The notes: generated from the sequence alone by a model not told the origin. A stretch of 33,290 bases of DNA from Pseudoalteromonas prydzensis (GCF_001661495.1 NZ_BDDT01000023.1:1-33290), one strand, 5' to 3'. Positions 23,513 through 33,099 are shown, counted from the first letter of the stretch. Made by a program: numbers and translations.

Positions 23513-25666
23513 ATTCATCTGCTCTCTTACGTACTTCAAATACTGCTCAAGGCTATTTTGCCACAGTACCAATGCTGCGGTGAGTGACTCTTTTAGTGGC
23601 TTGTTATCAAGTAAGCGTCGCTCTATTTTTTTTAGTTCGCTACCATAACGGTTAAAGCCAAGCTGTAATGCAGTGCTGGCTTGACGATGCAGTAGCTTTA
23701 TACATTGCTCTCTATCTTCGTCCAGCAATTGTTGTGCACGGATCAATTTATTACGTGCGGATAATACAAACTCGTTATAAATAGAGGAAACCTCGTCTTC
23801 ACTAAAAGAGCTTTTTAATGTGTCTGCTGCGGTATCGTCATACAAAACATCACTAAGCTCAACGGCAATATTGGCTGCATGGCTGCTTTGTGAATCACTT
23901 AATGCTTGGCGTAACTTTTGTTGTTTAATTGGTTTGCCAACAATGTCTTTAATACCAAGGGTAAAATATTCTTTTATTTCGTCAGGACTTAAACTAGCAG
24001 TAAATGCCAGCACCGGCGTACGTTGGTTTTTATGTTCCATGCCTTTGAGGGTTTTCAGCACTTCTTGGCCAGTGAGATCTGGTAGGTTCATGTCTAATAG
24101 CACAACATCAAAGTGGTACTCTTGCATCAGGTTAATAGCACTTCTACCATCGCGGGCGAGCTTGATTTTATGCTCGTCATCAGCCATAAACTCGATGGCT
24201 ATTTTTTGATTTAAATCTAAATCCTCGACCAGTAACACATCTAAACCGGTTAAGTAATCTTTTGACTGATGGCGTTGTTCAACAAGACTGAGTTCGCCAA
24301 GCACAAGCGTGATATCAAAGCTAAACGAACTGCCTTTATCTAACTCACTGATAATATCGAGCTGGGAGTCAAGTTTGGCCAGTAGGCGGCTGGTGATGGC
24401 AAGACCAAGGCCTGTTCCGCCTTTTTCTTTACCCGCACTGCTTTGTACATATGGCTCTGTAAGGTATTCTATTTCGTCATCTTCAATACCTGGGCCTGAG
24501 TCAATTACGCTGATGCGAATATGATGCTCAAGTTGGCGCTCCTCTAATAACTCTACGCGAATTTTAACTTCACCCTTGTCGGTAAATTTGATCGCATTAC
24601 CGACGAGGTTGATGATAATTTGCCGAAGCTTTTGTTGGTCACAGTAATAACACGCTTGCTCTGGTAAGTTATAAATTAACTCAAACTTTAAGCGTTTTTG
24701 CTCAGCTAATGGACTTAGTAGTAAACAGAGATTGTGGAGCCAGGTTTTAAATTCTACGTCCTCTTCATAAAGCGCTTCGTTGTGTTGATCAAGGCTTGCG
24801 TAATCAAGTACTTTATCGACTAACAAGTTAAGAGACTCGGCTGAGTTTATAATGGCTTCGCAGTAAGGTTTGTCCCGTGGATCCGTTGATTGATTCAAGA
24901 TCAATTGTGCGCTGCCTAAAATGCCATTTAGGGGAGTGCGAATTTCATGGCTGATGGTTGATAAAAATAAGCCTCTTATTTCAAGATCTTTTTGCGCTTT
25001 ATTGGTTAACTGATTGAGGTTTTGCTCTCTGCGCTCATTACATAATAATGCCATGCCGGTAGTATAAAATATCGGTGCGATCACGCCATTGATCAGTAAA
25101 GTAACGCTAAACCAGTTTTCTTTTAACAGTGTGAAATTGTTCACATCTTCCATTAAAAAAGCGCGTCCGACAAAAACACTGCTAATAATGGTAAGGATCA
25201 AAATATAGACAATACTGCCGTTGGGGTAGGGCTTTCGGGCAAAGCGAATAAATAAGTACAGTAAAAATAGTGCTTCGCTGATATGTTGTAAATCAGAGGC
25301 AAGTACTCGATTGCGTAAGTTTGAATCGACCACCGTAAAGTACATTAACAATGCACCGCAAAATAACGTCGCCAATACAAAAAATCGAAATTCTTTACCG
25401 CGATAGCCTAAAAATTGGCTGATTGCTAATGCATGAATGATGGATGCACTAAACCACAAACTATTCGCTAAGATAATGGTAATAAGGTTATCGATATAGC
25501 CATGCAAAGCAAAGCTCATTAATGCCGTAAACAGGACTAACGGGTAAAATATATACAACACAGTACCAGGAGTATGTTTGTTCGCACGCCAAGTTAAAAA
25601 ATTAAGCAGTGCCATTACGGCCATCATGGCGGCGCTAGCAAAATACAGAGTAGGGGAGTCGAGCAT
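23510..25666 (-). CDS. Hybrid histidine kinase with receiver and Hpt domain
   Basis: 718 residues. The N-terminal 210 residues form about seven membrane helices without a large periplasmic loop. HisKA has SHEIRTPLNGILGS with His240. The ATPase has N-box INLVGNAIKFT and G-boxes DSGPGI and GGTGLGL. The receiver has acceptor Asp525 in VVLLDMNLPDLTG and lysine motif IVGKPIK. The C-terminal helical domain has LHRQASTALQLG (His660), matching the phosphotransfer-domain pattern. The chain thus carries a full His-Asp-His relay, as in TorS or BarA-type kinases, and needs an external receiver. The CsgD-like gene upstream on the same strand is separated by a terminator. The signal is unknown. Confidence 0.92.
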   Translation of the reverse strand: MLDSPTLYFASAAMMAVMALLNFLTWRANKHTPGTVLYIFYPLVLFTALMSFALHGYIDNLITIILANSLWFSASIIHALAISQFLGYRGKEFRFFVLATLFCGALLMYFTVVDSNLRNRVLASDLQHISEALFLLYLFIRFARKPYPNGSIVYILILTIISSVFVGRAFLMEDVNNFTLLKENWFSVTLLINGVIAPIFYTTGMALLCNERREQNLNQLTNKAQKDLEIRGLFLSTISHEIRTPLNGILGSAQLILNQSTDPRDKPYCEAIINSAESLNLLVDKVLDYASLDQHNEALYEEDVEFKTWLHNLCLLLSPLAEQKRLKFELIYNLPEQACYYCDQQKLRQIIINLVGNAIKFTDKGEVKIRVELLEERQLEHHIRISVIDSGPGIEDDEIEYLTEPYVQSSAGKEKGGTGLGLAITSRLLAKLDSQLDIISELDKGSSFSFDITLVLGELSLVEQRHQSKDYLTGLDVLLVEDLDLNQKIAIEFMADDEHKIKLARDGRSAINLMQEYHFDVVLLDMNLPDLTGQEVLKTLKGMEHKNQRTPVLAFTASLSPDEIKEYFTLGIKDIVGKPIKQQKLRQALSDSQSSHAANIAVELSDVLYDDTAADTLKSSFSEDEVSSIYNEFVLSARNKLIRAQQLLDEDREQCIKLLHRQASTALQLGFNRYGSELKKIERRLLDNKPLKESLTAALVLWQNSLEQYLKYVREQMN

Positions 25667-25748
25667 TTATATTCCAAGCTGATCGGGTAACGAGATTAGA
25701 ATAATGGCAATTGCCAGGGTTAGCAAATAAGGTGTGGTATAGACATGC

Positions 25749-25779
25749 AAAAACAGGTAGCAAAGTACCTGTTTTTTTT
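25749..25779. terminator. Bidirectional terminator between CsgD-like and kinase genes
   Basis: An 11-bp stem, AAAAACAGGTA (25749-25759) with TACCTGTTTTT (25766-25776), has a 6-nt loop and A/T runs on both sides. On the minus strand it lies 24 bp after the CsgD-like stop and ends in five T, so the two regulatory genes are probably separate units. Confidence 0.85.
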
Positions 25780-25802
25780 ATAGTTAAATGAAAGTTGCTA
25801 GC

Positions 25803-26459
25803 TCAGCGAATTTCATCAGGAATATTTTGCTGTGCCCATGACAGTAACTCAATACGGTTACGGCATTTTGTTTTTCTAAATGCACTGTATAAATGTGTTT
25901 TAACTGTGTGTGGGCTAATGCTTAACGCTTCTGCGATTTCTTTGTTTTTCGAGCCATTACTCATTAATGAGATAATCGCTTTCTCACGTTTAGTCAGTTT
26001 TACGGGTTCAATATCACCGTCGGTAAGTTTGTGTAAGGCATCTTTATTAAATTGCAGCATGCGGTTTAATGCATTGCACATGATATCACGGCGGTACCAG
26101 AGTTGGTCTTCAAGCAATAAACGAATACCTTTCATCAGTACGTCGGCGTTGTCTGTGGTATAAAAAACACCACGGATACCGCTTAAAAGCGCGCGATTAG
26201 CAAGTTCTGGGTTTTCATCTAAGTTGAATAATACGATATCGCATTTAACACGTAGGTTTACCAGTTGCTCTTTTAATTTTCCCCACGCGTCTTGACTTGA
26301 TGTTTCAATAAACAATAAGCGTGTTCCCTCTGGAACGTCTAATATGTTTGTTCCGGTAGTAACATTGAGCCCTTGGGTTTTTAATAAAGGCTCTAATACA
26401 TTAATACCAATTGTATTAATTGGCTCTAGATCTAGTAACAAAAAGGCTGAACTACTCAT
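25803..26459 (-). CDS. CsgD/VpsT-like LuxR-family regulator
   Basis: 218 residues, close to CsgD (216). The N-terminal domain is receiver-like (SAFLLLDLEP; TRLLFIETSS; VKCDIVLFNLDEN; SGIRGVFYTTDN) but lacks the usual acidic pocket and phospho-Asp, as in CsgD. WYRR (121-124) lies where VpsT has its c-di-GMP-binding W[FLM][TS]R motif. The C-terminal LuxR helix-turn-helix is LTKREKAIISLMSNGSKNKE with ISPHTVKTHLYSAF. It likely controls biofilm matrix or similar surface genes. Its nearest signalling neighbour is the hybrid kinase downstream. Regulation by c-di-GMP is a hypothesis. Confidence 0.9.
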   Translation of the reverse strand: MSSSAFLLLDLEPINTIGINVLEPLLKTQGLNVTTGTNILDVPEGTRLLFIETSSQDAWGKLKEQLVNLRVKCDIVLFNLDENPELANRALLSGIRGVFYTTDNADVLMKGIRLLLEDQLWYRRDIMCNALNRMLQFNKDALHKLTDGDIEPVKLTKREKAIISLMSNGSKNKEIAEALSISPHTVKTHLYSAFRKTKCRNRIELLSWAQQNIPDEIR

Positions 26460-26692
26460 ACTTATACACTCTTGAATAAAGTTGACTAATCAATCCTACC
26501 ATGCAATCCACCCCTTTCGTATTAGAAATTTCCTATATTGGGGGAGGATAAACATAGTTTTATAACGTTTTGTACATTAGCCATTAAAAAAAACACTTTA
26601 ATTATACATTAATCTTTTGATTTATATGGTTAAAATTAAATTTGCATAGCAAGTTGTCCCCTTTACAAACATTTACACTTTAAATTTAAAAA

Positions 26693-27058
26693 TCAGCCTT
26701 TTTTCTTATCCTGATAAGGTGGCCATCCCATTAATTTACCAGCTAACATGTGTAAATGGATGTGAAAAACAGTTTGACCGCCATGTTCATTACAATTCAT
26801 TACAACTCGAAAACCATCTTCCGCAAAGCCTTGCTGTTTGGCTATTTTTGCGGCCACTACGTAAAGATGACCGACAATAGGCGCATCTTGTTCGGTAATG
26901 TCATTGATGGTCGCAATCTTCTTTTTTGGGATAATCAGCACGTGAAAAGGTGCTTGTGGGTTAATATCTCTAAAGGCCAAACTTAGCTCATCTTCATAGA
27001 TGATGTCTGCCGGAATTTCACGATTGATAATTTTAGTAAAAATAGTTTCTTGGCTCAC
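26693..27058 (-). CDS. hinT: HIT family purine nucleoside phosphoramidase (HinT)
   Basis: 121 residues, the family's normal size. The start ETIFTKIINREIPADIIYED, the core FRDINPQAPFHVLIIPKK, NCNEHGGQTVFHIHLHML with the HxHxH triad, and a variable C-terminal tail all match E. coli HinT. It hydrolyses AMP-lysine or AMP-N bonds, for example adenylates released by aminoacyl-tRNA synthetases, and acts in the cytosol. The gene stands alone and is divergent from the DUF2057 gene 93 bp away. Confidence 0.95.
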   Translation of the reverse strand: MSQETIFTKIINREIPADIIYEDELSLAFRDINPQAPFHVLIIPKKKIATINDITEQDAPIVGHLYVVAAKIAKQQGFAEDGFRVVMNCNEHGGQTVFHIHLHMLAGKLMGWPPYQDKKKG

Positions 27059-27151
27059 GTTAAAATTGCTTCCATATGTAATCTAATAAATATCACTAAT
27101 GACAAACTTTGCTTGCAGTGTCAAACTGAAATCAAACCACAAGGAGTTATT

Positions 27152-27775
27152 ATGCGTAAACATTTATTATTGAGCGGGATTGTTTCAGTATTTTTGACTG
27201 TTCCCTGTATTGCTGAAACTGTGCATTTCCCTGAAGAAATCGTGCCGTTACAAGTGGGCGATAAAAAAATTGAACATTCATTTTTCAACCGTGTTGATGA
27301 AGTCGAACTGACTCCCGGCGTGTATCAATTCAAACTTAAGTACACGGATTTATATGAGCAAGGCTACGATGAGCATCAAGTTGTCGATTCTGAGCCATTT
27401 TGGGTAACAATGACCATTGCTGCAAATACCGATTACGATGTGGTGTTTAATCGTGCTGATAATGCGGTGGCGGCAAAGGTGTTTGCTGAGGCTCCACAGG
27501 TGAGTTTGCAAGCGAAGGGAGAGTCATTAGGCACGCCTTTAGCGATTATAGCTGAACCAAATTTGAGCAGCGGTGCAACACCTCAAGTGGCAACAGCACC
27601 TGCAGCGAGTACCACGGCAATTGCTACGGCGACCGCAGTGCAAGTTCCAGCATCTCGCCCCACGGCAAACGCAGGTAATGCGCCAAATGCGGCAGCAATG
27701 CTCGATTTTTGGTGGCAACAAGCCAGTGCGCAAGAGCAGCAAGCTTTCATCAATAAAGTTACCAAAAATAAATAG
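27152..27775 (+). CDS. DUF2057 (YccT-like) secreted protein
   Basis: 207 residues. A signal peptide (MRKHLLLSGIVSVFLTVPCI) is followed by a beta-rich DUF2057 domain (FPEEIVPLQVGDKKIEHSFF; ELTPGVYQFKLKYTDLYE; SEPFWVTMTI), then an Ala/Thr/Pro-rich linker (about 140-175) and a C-terminal helix (AAMLDFWWQQASAQEQQAF). The start at 27152 has AAGGAG five bases upstream; the open frame extends 34 codons further up, overlapping hinT, and is rejected. YccT is described as a periplasmic protein acting on curli assembly in E. coli; the role here is unknown. Confidence 0.88.
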   Translation: MRKHLLLSGIVSVFLTVPCIAETVHFPEEIVPLQVGDKKIEHSFFNRVDEVELTPGVYQFKLKYTDLYEQGYDEHQVVDSEPFWVTMTIAANTDYDVVFNRADNAVAAKVFAEAPQVSLQAKGESLGTPLAIIAEPNLSSGATPQVATAPAASTTAIATATAVQVPASRPTANAGNAPNAAAMLDFWWQQASAQEQQAFINKVTKNK

Positions 27776-27777
27776 CA

Positions 27778-27802
27778 AAAAGGGCGAATAAATCGCCCTT
27801 TT
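27778..27802. terminator. Bidirectional terminator between convergent genes
   Basis: A perfect 10-bp stem, AAAAGGGCGA (27778-27787) with TCGCCCTTTT (27793-27802), has a 5-nt loop. It lies 3 bp after the DUF2057 stop and 20 bp from the convergent aminopeptidase stop, with T runs in both directions. Confidence 0.87.
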
Positions 27803-27821
27803 CTATTTTGTTGTTTAGCTA

Positions 27822-29666
27822 TTACTTAGCAAATAAGTCGTCAACTGTACCTTGTGCAAGTGGGTGGTAACCCGGGCGAGCTTTAATGTAAACATCGTGA
27901 GCCCACTCACGCTTACCATTTTTGATCAAGGCTTTGTATAGCGGCACAATCAACTTGCGACGGCCAATGCCTGATAGGTGCTTATCAAGTGCTGGATAAA
28001 TTGGTTGATAACCATTGCCTACCGCAAGCATATACCATGCAAACGCACGCTCAGCATTGGTTGACTGAGTTAAGTTAAACTCTGCATCTAATGCGGCCAT
28101 TTTTTCTAGGCTTAAATCGCGCGGTAAGTTATTTAAAAAGTGTAGCCACTCATGCACAGTCCAATTCGTGGTAGGAAGTTGTGCGGCGGTTGTTTCACCT
28201 TTTAACCATGCGGCAGATGCTGCATCTACTTTATCAAATGCATCAGAGGTTGGGTTTGGCGCATCATTTGGTAAACCAGGCTGAAAAATCCACTCATTAA
28301 CTTTATCCATGCTGACCACGCCTGGATATTTTTCAATTAAGTTAGCTTTTAAATACGTAACAAACTCAGCGGTGGTTAATGATTTGAATGAAAACTCTTT
28401 AAAATAAGCTTTTACAAACGAGTCAAATTTATCACGGCCGTACTTGTTTTCTAAGTAGATTAAAAATAGCTGTCCTTTGGTATAAGGGACTGAGCTGAAA
28501 GCGTCATCTGGATCGCGGCCATTAAGTTTTAAGTTAAGGCGTGTATCAGGTGCATCAATCGTTTTTAGTTGCGCACGTAGGCCTGCAGCATCAAGAGCTT
28601 GCTCCATAACGGCACGGTCACGACCAAATACTTCTTCCATTATGCGGTTTTCAACATATGAGGTAAAACCTTCGTTTAACCATAAGTCTTCCCATGTTGC
28701 ATTGGTTACTAAATTACCAGACCATGAGTGCGCAAGCTCGTGAGCAATCAGGTTTACTAAGCTTTTATCGCCAGCAACAACTGTTGGCGTGATAAAAGAA
28801 AGGCGTGGATTTTCCATGCCACCAAATGGGAAGCTTGGCGGTAGCATTAGTAAGTCATAACGACCCCATGCATATTCGCCATACATGGCATTGGTTTTGT
28901 CGATCATCGCTTGCGTGTCGTTAAACTCGGCAACGGATGCATCTAAAATAGTTGGCTCAGCAAATATACCTGTTTGCTTAGACATGGCTTTAAATTCTAA
29001 ATTACCTGCACCAATGGCAATTAAGTATGGCGAGATAGCTTGTGGCATATCAAAAATGTAATCGCCGTCTTTATATAAAGCATCCTTGTTATCTGCACTC
29101 ATAACTGCACGAATATCTTTAGGTGTGTGGATACGGGCTGAGTAAGTTACGCGCATCGCTGGTGTATCTTGTACTGGGATCCAACTACGAGCATGAATTG
29201 CTTGTGATTGGCTGTACATAAATGGGTGGCTTTTACTGGCGGTTTGTTCTGGGGTTAACCATTGTAAGCCAGATGCTTCAGGGCGGCTGTTATAATAAAT
29301 ACGTACTTTAGGTGCTTGGCTTTTAAACGTAATGGTTAGTTTTGAGCCTTTCACATCATCGCGATTAGCAAGCGTGAACTTAGCTTTGTGCCAGCTGCCA
29401 TTTTGACCTTGATACATGACTTTATCGATGTCTAAATCGCGAGTATCAAGCACTAAGGTTTTGCTAGTGGTGTTTTGCCATGCTAGCGTGTGTTCAACAA
29501 AACCTTCTAATTGCTTGTCGGCAAAGTCGACATCTAAATCAAGGTTTAAATGCGTTGTGATGACGTCATCAAGATTGGCATATGAGTTTTGATCAATGGC
29601 ACTGGCCATTGCTTGAGAGCACATTCCAGCCATCGCGAGGCTTAAAAAGAGAGGTTTGATTTTCAT
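27822..29666 (-). CDS. M1 family metallo-aminopeptidase (LTA4-hydrolase-like)
   Basis: 614 residues with a signal peptide (MKIKPLFLSLAMAGMCSQAM), so it is periplasmic or secreted. An N-terminal beta domain precedes the catalytic domain with the exopeptidase motif GGMENP, the zinc site HELAH (His309, His313) and Glu332 in LNEGF exactly 18 residues later, then a C-terminal helical domain. It removes N-terminal amino acids from peptides; close homologues include cold-active aminopeptidases of marine bacteria. The start is the ATG at 29666 with AGGG five bases upstream; a GTG five codons earlier is a weaker option. Confidence 0.94.
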   Translation of the reverse strand: MKIKPLFLSLAMAGMCSQAMASAIDQNSYANLDDVITTHLNLDLDVDFADKQLEGFVEHTLAWQNTTSKTLVLDTRDLDIDKVMYQGQNGSWHKAKFTLANRDDVKGSKLTITFKSQAPKVRIYYNSRPEASGLQWLTPEQTASKSHPFMYSQSQAIHARSWIPVQDTPAMRVTYSARIHTPKDIRAVMSADNKDALYKDGDYIFDMPQAISPYLIAIGAGNLEFKAMSKQTGIFAEPTILDASVAEFNDTQAMIDKTNAMYGEYAWGRYDLLMLPPSFPFGGMENPRLSFITPTVVAGDKSLVNLIAHELAHSWSGNLVTNATWEDLWLNEGFTSYVENRIMEEVFGRDRAVMEQALDAAGLRAQLKTIDAPDTRLNLKLNGRDPDDAFSSVPYTKGQLFLIYLENKYGRDKFDSFVKAYFKEFSFKSLTTAEFVTYLKANLIEKYPGVVSMDKVNEWIFQPGLPNDAPNPTSDAFDKVDAASAAWLKGETTAAQLPTTNWTVHEWLHFLNNLPRDLSLEKMAALDAEFNLTQSTNAERAFAWYMLAVGNGYQPIYPALDKHLSGIGRRKLIVPLYKALIKNGKREWAHDVYIKARPGYHPLAQGTVDDLFAK

Positions 29667-29809
29667 AAATACCCTGAACACGAATAAAAAGTGCAGGTTT
29701 TATATCATGATTGCGATTCTTGTTTGAGCATTTTTTACAATCTAGTGCAACATTTGCGACTAAGAGTTACACTAGTGCGATTAGTGACAATTAACCTTTG
29801 AGGCGTTTT

Positions 29810-30820
29810 GTGGCTCAGTCCCTGCAATCTTTCCATACCTTTTCTTTAGCGAGTCAGTGCTCGCAATTAATCGAAATTACTGACTTAGCGCAATTGCAGC
29901 AGCTAACGTTTGCTAGCCCTTTTTGTATTTTAGGTGAAGGCAGCAACACTGTTTTTTTAAGCACCTATCAAGGGACTGTGATCAAAATGGCGACTCGCGG
30001 TGTTAATACCACTGCGCGTCAAGATGACTTTTTACTAGAGGTAGCTGCAGGTGAAAACTGGCATCAACTTGTGCGTGATAGTTTAGCGCAAGGCATGCCA
30101 GGGCTTGAAAATCTCGCTTTGATCCCAGGAACCGTAGGTGCAGCTCCGGTGCAAAATATTGGAGCATATGGTGTTGAACTAGCGAAATATATTGAATATG
30201 TAGAATATTTAGATATTGCGACAAAGCAAATAAAACGGCTAAACAAGCAACAGTGTCTGTTTGGTTATCGTGATTCTATTTTTAAGCAGCAATTAAAAAA
30301 TAAAGCGGTGATCACTACAGTGGCGCTGGCATTACCAAAGCAGTGGCAACCAGAGCTAAGTTATGGTCCTTTGCAGCAACTAGATACAGTGACCCCACAA
30401 AGCGTGTTTGAGCAAGTGGTTACAACCCGCAATAGTAAACTGCCCGATCCTTATGTGCTCGCGAATGCTGGTAGCTTTTTTAAAAACCCAATAATCACTA
30501 ATCAGCAATTACACACCCTGTTACAAGCGCATCCGCAATTACCGCATTATGCTTATGACGAGCAACACCATAAAGTAGCCGCGGGCTGGTTGATTGAGCA
30601 AGCGGGGCTGAAAGGGCACCGTATTGCAGGCATAGAAGTACATCAACAACAAGCGCTGGTGCTGGTAAATCATGGTAATAGTAATGGCGACGACCTGATT
30701 GCCATGATCACTTATATCCAGCAACAAATTTGGCAGCGTTATCAAATAGAGCTACACCATGAAGTGCGGTTAATGGCAGTCACTGATGAGTGTCACATTA
30801 CCCTTGAGGACAGAGCATGA
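29810..30820 (+). CDS. murB: UDP-N-acetylenolpyruvoylglucosamine reductase (MurB)
   Basis: 336 residues, type I MurB, an FAD and NADPH enzyme that makes UDP-MurNAc for peptidoglycan in the cytosol. Visible motifs are LGEGSNTVFL, the FAD loop IPGTVGAAPVQNIGAYGVE, NAGSFFKNP with the proton-donor Ser, AAGWLIEQAGLKG, and the late Glu in LHHEVRLM. The start is GTG at 29810 (VAQSLQSFHTFSL, matching the E. coli N-terminus) with GAGG six bases before; a TTG at 29798 is rejected. The stop overlaps the birA start (ATGA). Confidence 0.95.
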   Translation: MAQSLQSFHTFSLASQCSQLIEITDLAQLQQLTFASPFCILGEGSNTVFLSTYQGTVIKMATRGVNTTARQDDFLLEVAAGENWHQLVRDSLAQGMPGLENLALIPGTVGAAPVQNIGAYGVELAKYIEYVEYLDIATKQIKRLNKQQCLFGYRDSIFKQQLKNKAVITTVALALPKQWQPELSYGPLQQLDTVTPQSVFEQVVTTRNSKLPDPYVLANAGSFFKNPIITNQQLHTLLQAHPQLPHYAYDEQHHKVAAGWLIEQAGLKGHRIAGIEVHQQQALVLVNHGNSNGDDLIAMITYIQQQIWQRYQIELHHEVRLMAVTDECHITLEDRA

Positions 30821-31809
30821 AAGCACCAGATGGCAATAAACTGGCTATTTTAAATGCACTTAATCAAGGTGGCTTTATCTCAGGACAATTACTGGGTGAG
30901 CAATTGGGGATTAGCCGCGCAGCGGTGAGTAAGCATATGCAAAGTTTACAAGAGATGGGTTTAGACATTTTTAAAGTCAGTGGCAAAGGCTACAGCTTAA
31001 ATAATAATGTCGGCTTATTAGAGCAAACCAAGATCCAACAGCATTACCAAAACTTAGGGGCACACACCGCGCAAGTGGAGGTCCAGCCAATTATTGATTC
31101 GACTAATAGCGAGCTAATGCGCCGTATTGCAGCGAAACAAATATTAGAGTCAGGAACTGTGATTGTTGCGGAAATGCAGCAAGCAGGGCGCGGTCGCCGT
31201 GGCCGAGTGTGGCAATCGCCGTTTGGCGCAAACTTATATTATAGTTACTACTGGCGTTTAGATGATGGCCTGCAAGCGGCAATGGGAATGTCGATTGCTG
31301 TAGGGTTAGCGGTATTTGATACCTTAAAAGCATTGTATAAGTTGGAAATTCAACTGAAGTGGCCAAATGATATTTATCTTAATAATGAAAAACTCGCTGG
31401 CGTGTTAGTTGAATTAGATGGTCAACCGCAAGGGCCGTGTCAGTTAGTTATTGGCATTGGTATTAATTTACAAATGCCCGACAGCTTTAGTCAGCACATC
31501 GACCAAGCGTGGACTGATTTAAGCCAGCATACTAAGCAGATTGATAAAAACCAGTTGGTTGCATATTTAACCTATTACCTTGAGCAGCGGCTCGCACAAT
31601 ATAGTCAAACTGGCTTAAATGATATGTATCAACAATGGAACAGTTTAAATGTATTTGCTGGGCAATATGTTGAGCTTAACACTGGGCATCGCAGTTGGGG
31701 GGGGATTTGTGAAGGTATTGATGCTAACGGTGGTATTCGTATTCGCCAAAATGGTGAAGTGAAAAGTTATTATGGCGGAGAAATATCATTACGTAAGGCG
31801 AGCGTATGA
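30817..31809 (+). CDS. birA: Biotin-protein ligase / biotin operon repressor (BirA)
   Basis: 330 residues. The N-terminal winged helix (GQLLGEQLGISRAAVSKHMQ) marks the bifunctional repressor class. The ligase domain has GRGRRGRVW (biotinyl-AMP loop), GANLYYSYYWRL, KWPNDIYLNNEKLAGVLVEL and a C-terminal SH3-like domain. It attaches biotin to the acetyl-CoA carboxylase carrier protein and represses biotin genes. It overlaps murB and coaX by four bases at each end, so the three are one operon. Confidence 0.96.
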   Translation: MKAPDGNKLAILNALNQGGFISGQLLGEQLGISRAAVSKHMQSLQEMGLDIFKVSGKGYSLNNNVGLLEQTKIQQHYQNLGAHTAQVEVQPIIDSTNSELMRRIAAKQILESGTVIVAEMQQAGRGRRGRVWQSPFGANLYYSYYWRLDDGLQAAMGMSIAVGLAVFDTLKALYKLEIQLKWPNDIYLNNEKLAGVLVELDGQPQGPCQLVIGIGINLQMPDSFSQHIDQAWTDLSQHTKQIDKNQLVAYLTYYLEQRLAQYSQTGLNDMYQQWNSLNVFAGQYVELNTGHRSWGGICEGIDANGGIRIRQNGEVKSYYGGEISLRKASV

Positions 31810-32501
31810 GATTATTAATTGATGTAGGCAACACCGCACTAAAAGCGGCTATATGGCAAGATGGGCAAATCAAATCATGCGAGCTTAATGTACAGCCATG
31901 GTCGCAAATTAACGAGGTTGTTTATGCACGTGTTGGTAAAAGTGAGCAGCTAAATGAGTTACTAGCACAGGCAAGCGTATTTCAGGTACCTTGCTTTGAA
32001 GCGAAGGTGACTAAGCAATTGAGCAACTTAAGTTGTGCATATCAACAATTTCATAATTTAGGTATTGATCGTTGGCTTGGTTTAATTGCCGCCTTTCAAC
32101 TATGGCCACAACAAGATTGCATTGTAATAGACACCGGTACAGCCACTACAATTGATGTACTTACTGCGCAAGGGCAGCACTTAGGCGGCTGGATATTACC
32201 TGGCCTTGATCTAATGACACGCTCATTGACACAGAATACCCAGCGTGTTTTTGATGATGCCGCCACGCCTTTTGTGAATGAGCTGGGTGTAAACACACCG
32301 AATGGTTTAAAAAATGGCGCGCTAGTGGCAACCTTAGGGGCTGTTGAACAAGCAAAATTGCAGTTCACCAATAAAAAACCTCAACTAATTTTTGCTGGTG
32401 GCTACGGTGCATTACTGAAAGCGCAATTTTCAGACGCGATTTATGATCCACAATTAGTGATGAAGGGGCTCAATTATTGGTATGAATTGAGTGAAAAGTA
32501 A
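31806..32501 (+). CDS. coaX: Type III pantothenate kinase (CoaX)
   Basis: 231 residues, ASKHA fold. The phosphate-1 motif is DVGNTALKAAIW at the N-terminus, the central motif is GIDRWLGLIAAF, phosphate-2 is DTGTATTIDVL, followed by GGWILPGLDLM, with a late FAGGYGALL. It phosphorylates pantothenate, the first step of CoA synthesis, and is not feedback inhibited by CoA, unlike CoaA. In E. coli the same place after birA holds coaA (type I), so this is a non-homologous replacement at the same locus. Confidence 0.95.
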   Translation: MRLLIDVGNTALKAAIWQDGQIKSCELNVQPWSQINEVVYARVGKSEQLNELLAQASVFQVPCFEAKVTKQLSNLSCAYQQFHNLGIDRWLGLIAAFQLWPQQDCIVIDTGTATTIDVLTAQGQHLGGWILPGLDLMTRSLTQNTQRVFDDAATPFVNELGVNTPNGLKNGALVATLGAVEQAKLQFTNKKPQLIFAGGYGALLKAQFSDAIYDPQLVMKGLNYWYELSEK

Positions 32502-32571
32502 CAAAAACACCGTGTTTTGCGTGATTTGTGAGCATTCAAGCTAAAAAATTACATTTTTTTCAAATTTATTG

Positions 32572-32609
32572 TTGCATCACCACCAACCTTCCTCTAATAT
32601 CTCGCCCCG
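32572..32609 (+). promoter_or_regulatory. Promoter of the tRNA-tuf operon with GC-rich discriminator
   Basis: TTGCAT (32572-32577), a 17-bp spacer and TAATAT (32595-32600) are followed by the GC-rich discriminator CTCGCCCCG (32601-32609). A-T tracts at 32543-32570 could serve as an UP element. GC-rich discriminators are typical of stable-RNA promoters under ppGpp/DksA control. Confidence 0.75.
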
Positions 32610-32621
32610 TACTAAAGCAGT

Positions 32622-32697
<76 letters not shown>

Positions 32698-32736
32698 CTT
32701 TCCTTTTACCGAAAGTGCTTAGTAAAGAATTATCGT

Positions 32737-32821
32737 GGAGGGGTTCCCGAGCGGCCAAAGGGATCAGACTGTAAATCTGACGGCTCAGCCTTCGCTGGTT
32801 CGAATCCAGCTCCCTCCACCA
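32737..32821 (+). tRNA. tRNA-Tyr (GTA)
   Basis: 85 nt with a long variable arm, as expected for tRNA-Tyr. Acceptor GGAGGGG/TCCCTCC, anticodon stem CAGA/TCTG with loop containing GTA, and encoded CCA. Matches the position of E. coli tyrU. Confidence 0.97.
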
Positions 32822-32865
32822 CTTTATTCTTGACGGTTAGAGGTAGTTTAAGAACAGGTTCCTAA

Positions 32866-32941
<76 letters not shown>

Positions 32942-32953
32942 GTTTCTGGTGTT

Positions 32954-33029
32954 GCTGATATAGCTCAGTTGGTAGAGCGCACCCTTGGTAAGGGTGAGGT
33001 CGGCAGTTCAACTCTGCCTATCAGCACCA
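32954..33029 (+). tRNA. tRNA-Thr (GGT)
   Basis: 76 nt. Acceptor GCTGATA/TATCAGC, anticodon stem CACCC/GGGTG with loop TTGGTAA (anticodon GGT), and encoded CCA. Matches the position of E. coli thrT, just before tufB. Confidence 0.97.
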
Positions 33030-33099
33030 GTCTTAGAATCTTCTTGATTACTTCCTTTATCTGTCAGAAAATACTATTTGAAATTTGAAAAAATTAACT

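Noticed and set aside
27050..27151. N-terminal extension of the DUF2057 protein overlapping hinT
   Set aside because: AAGGAG and a clear signal peptide place the start at 27152.
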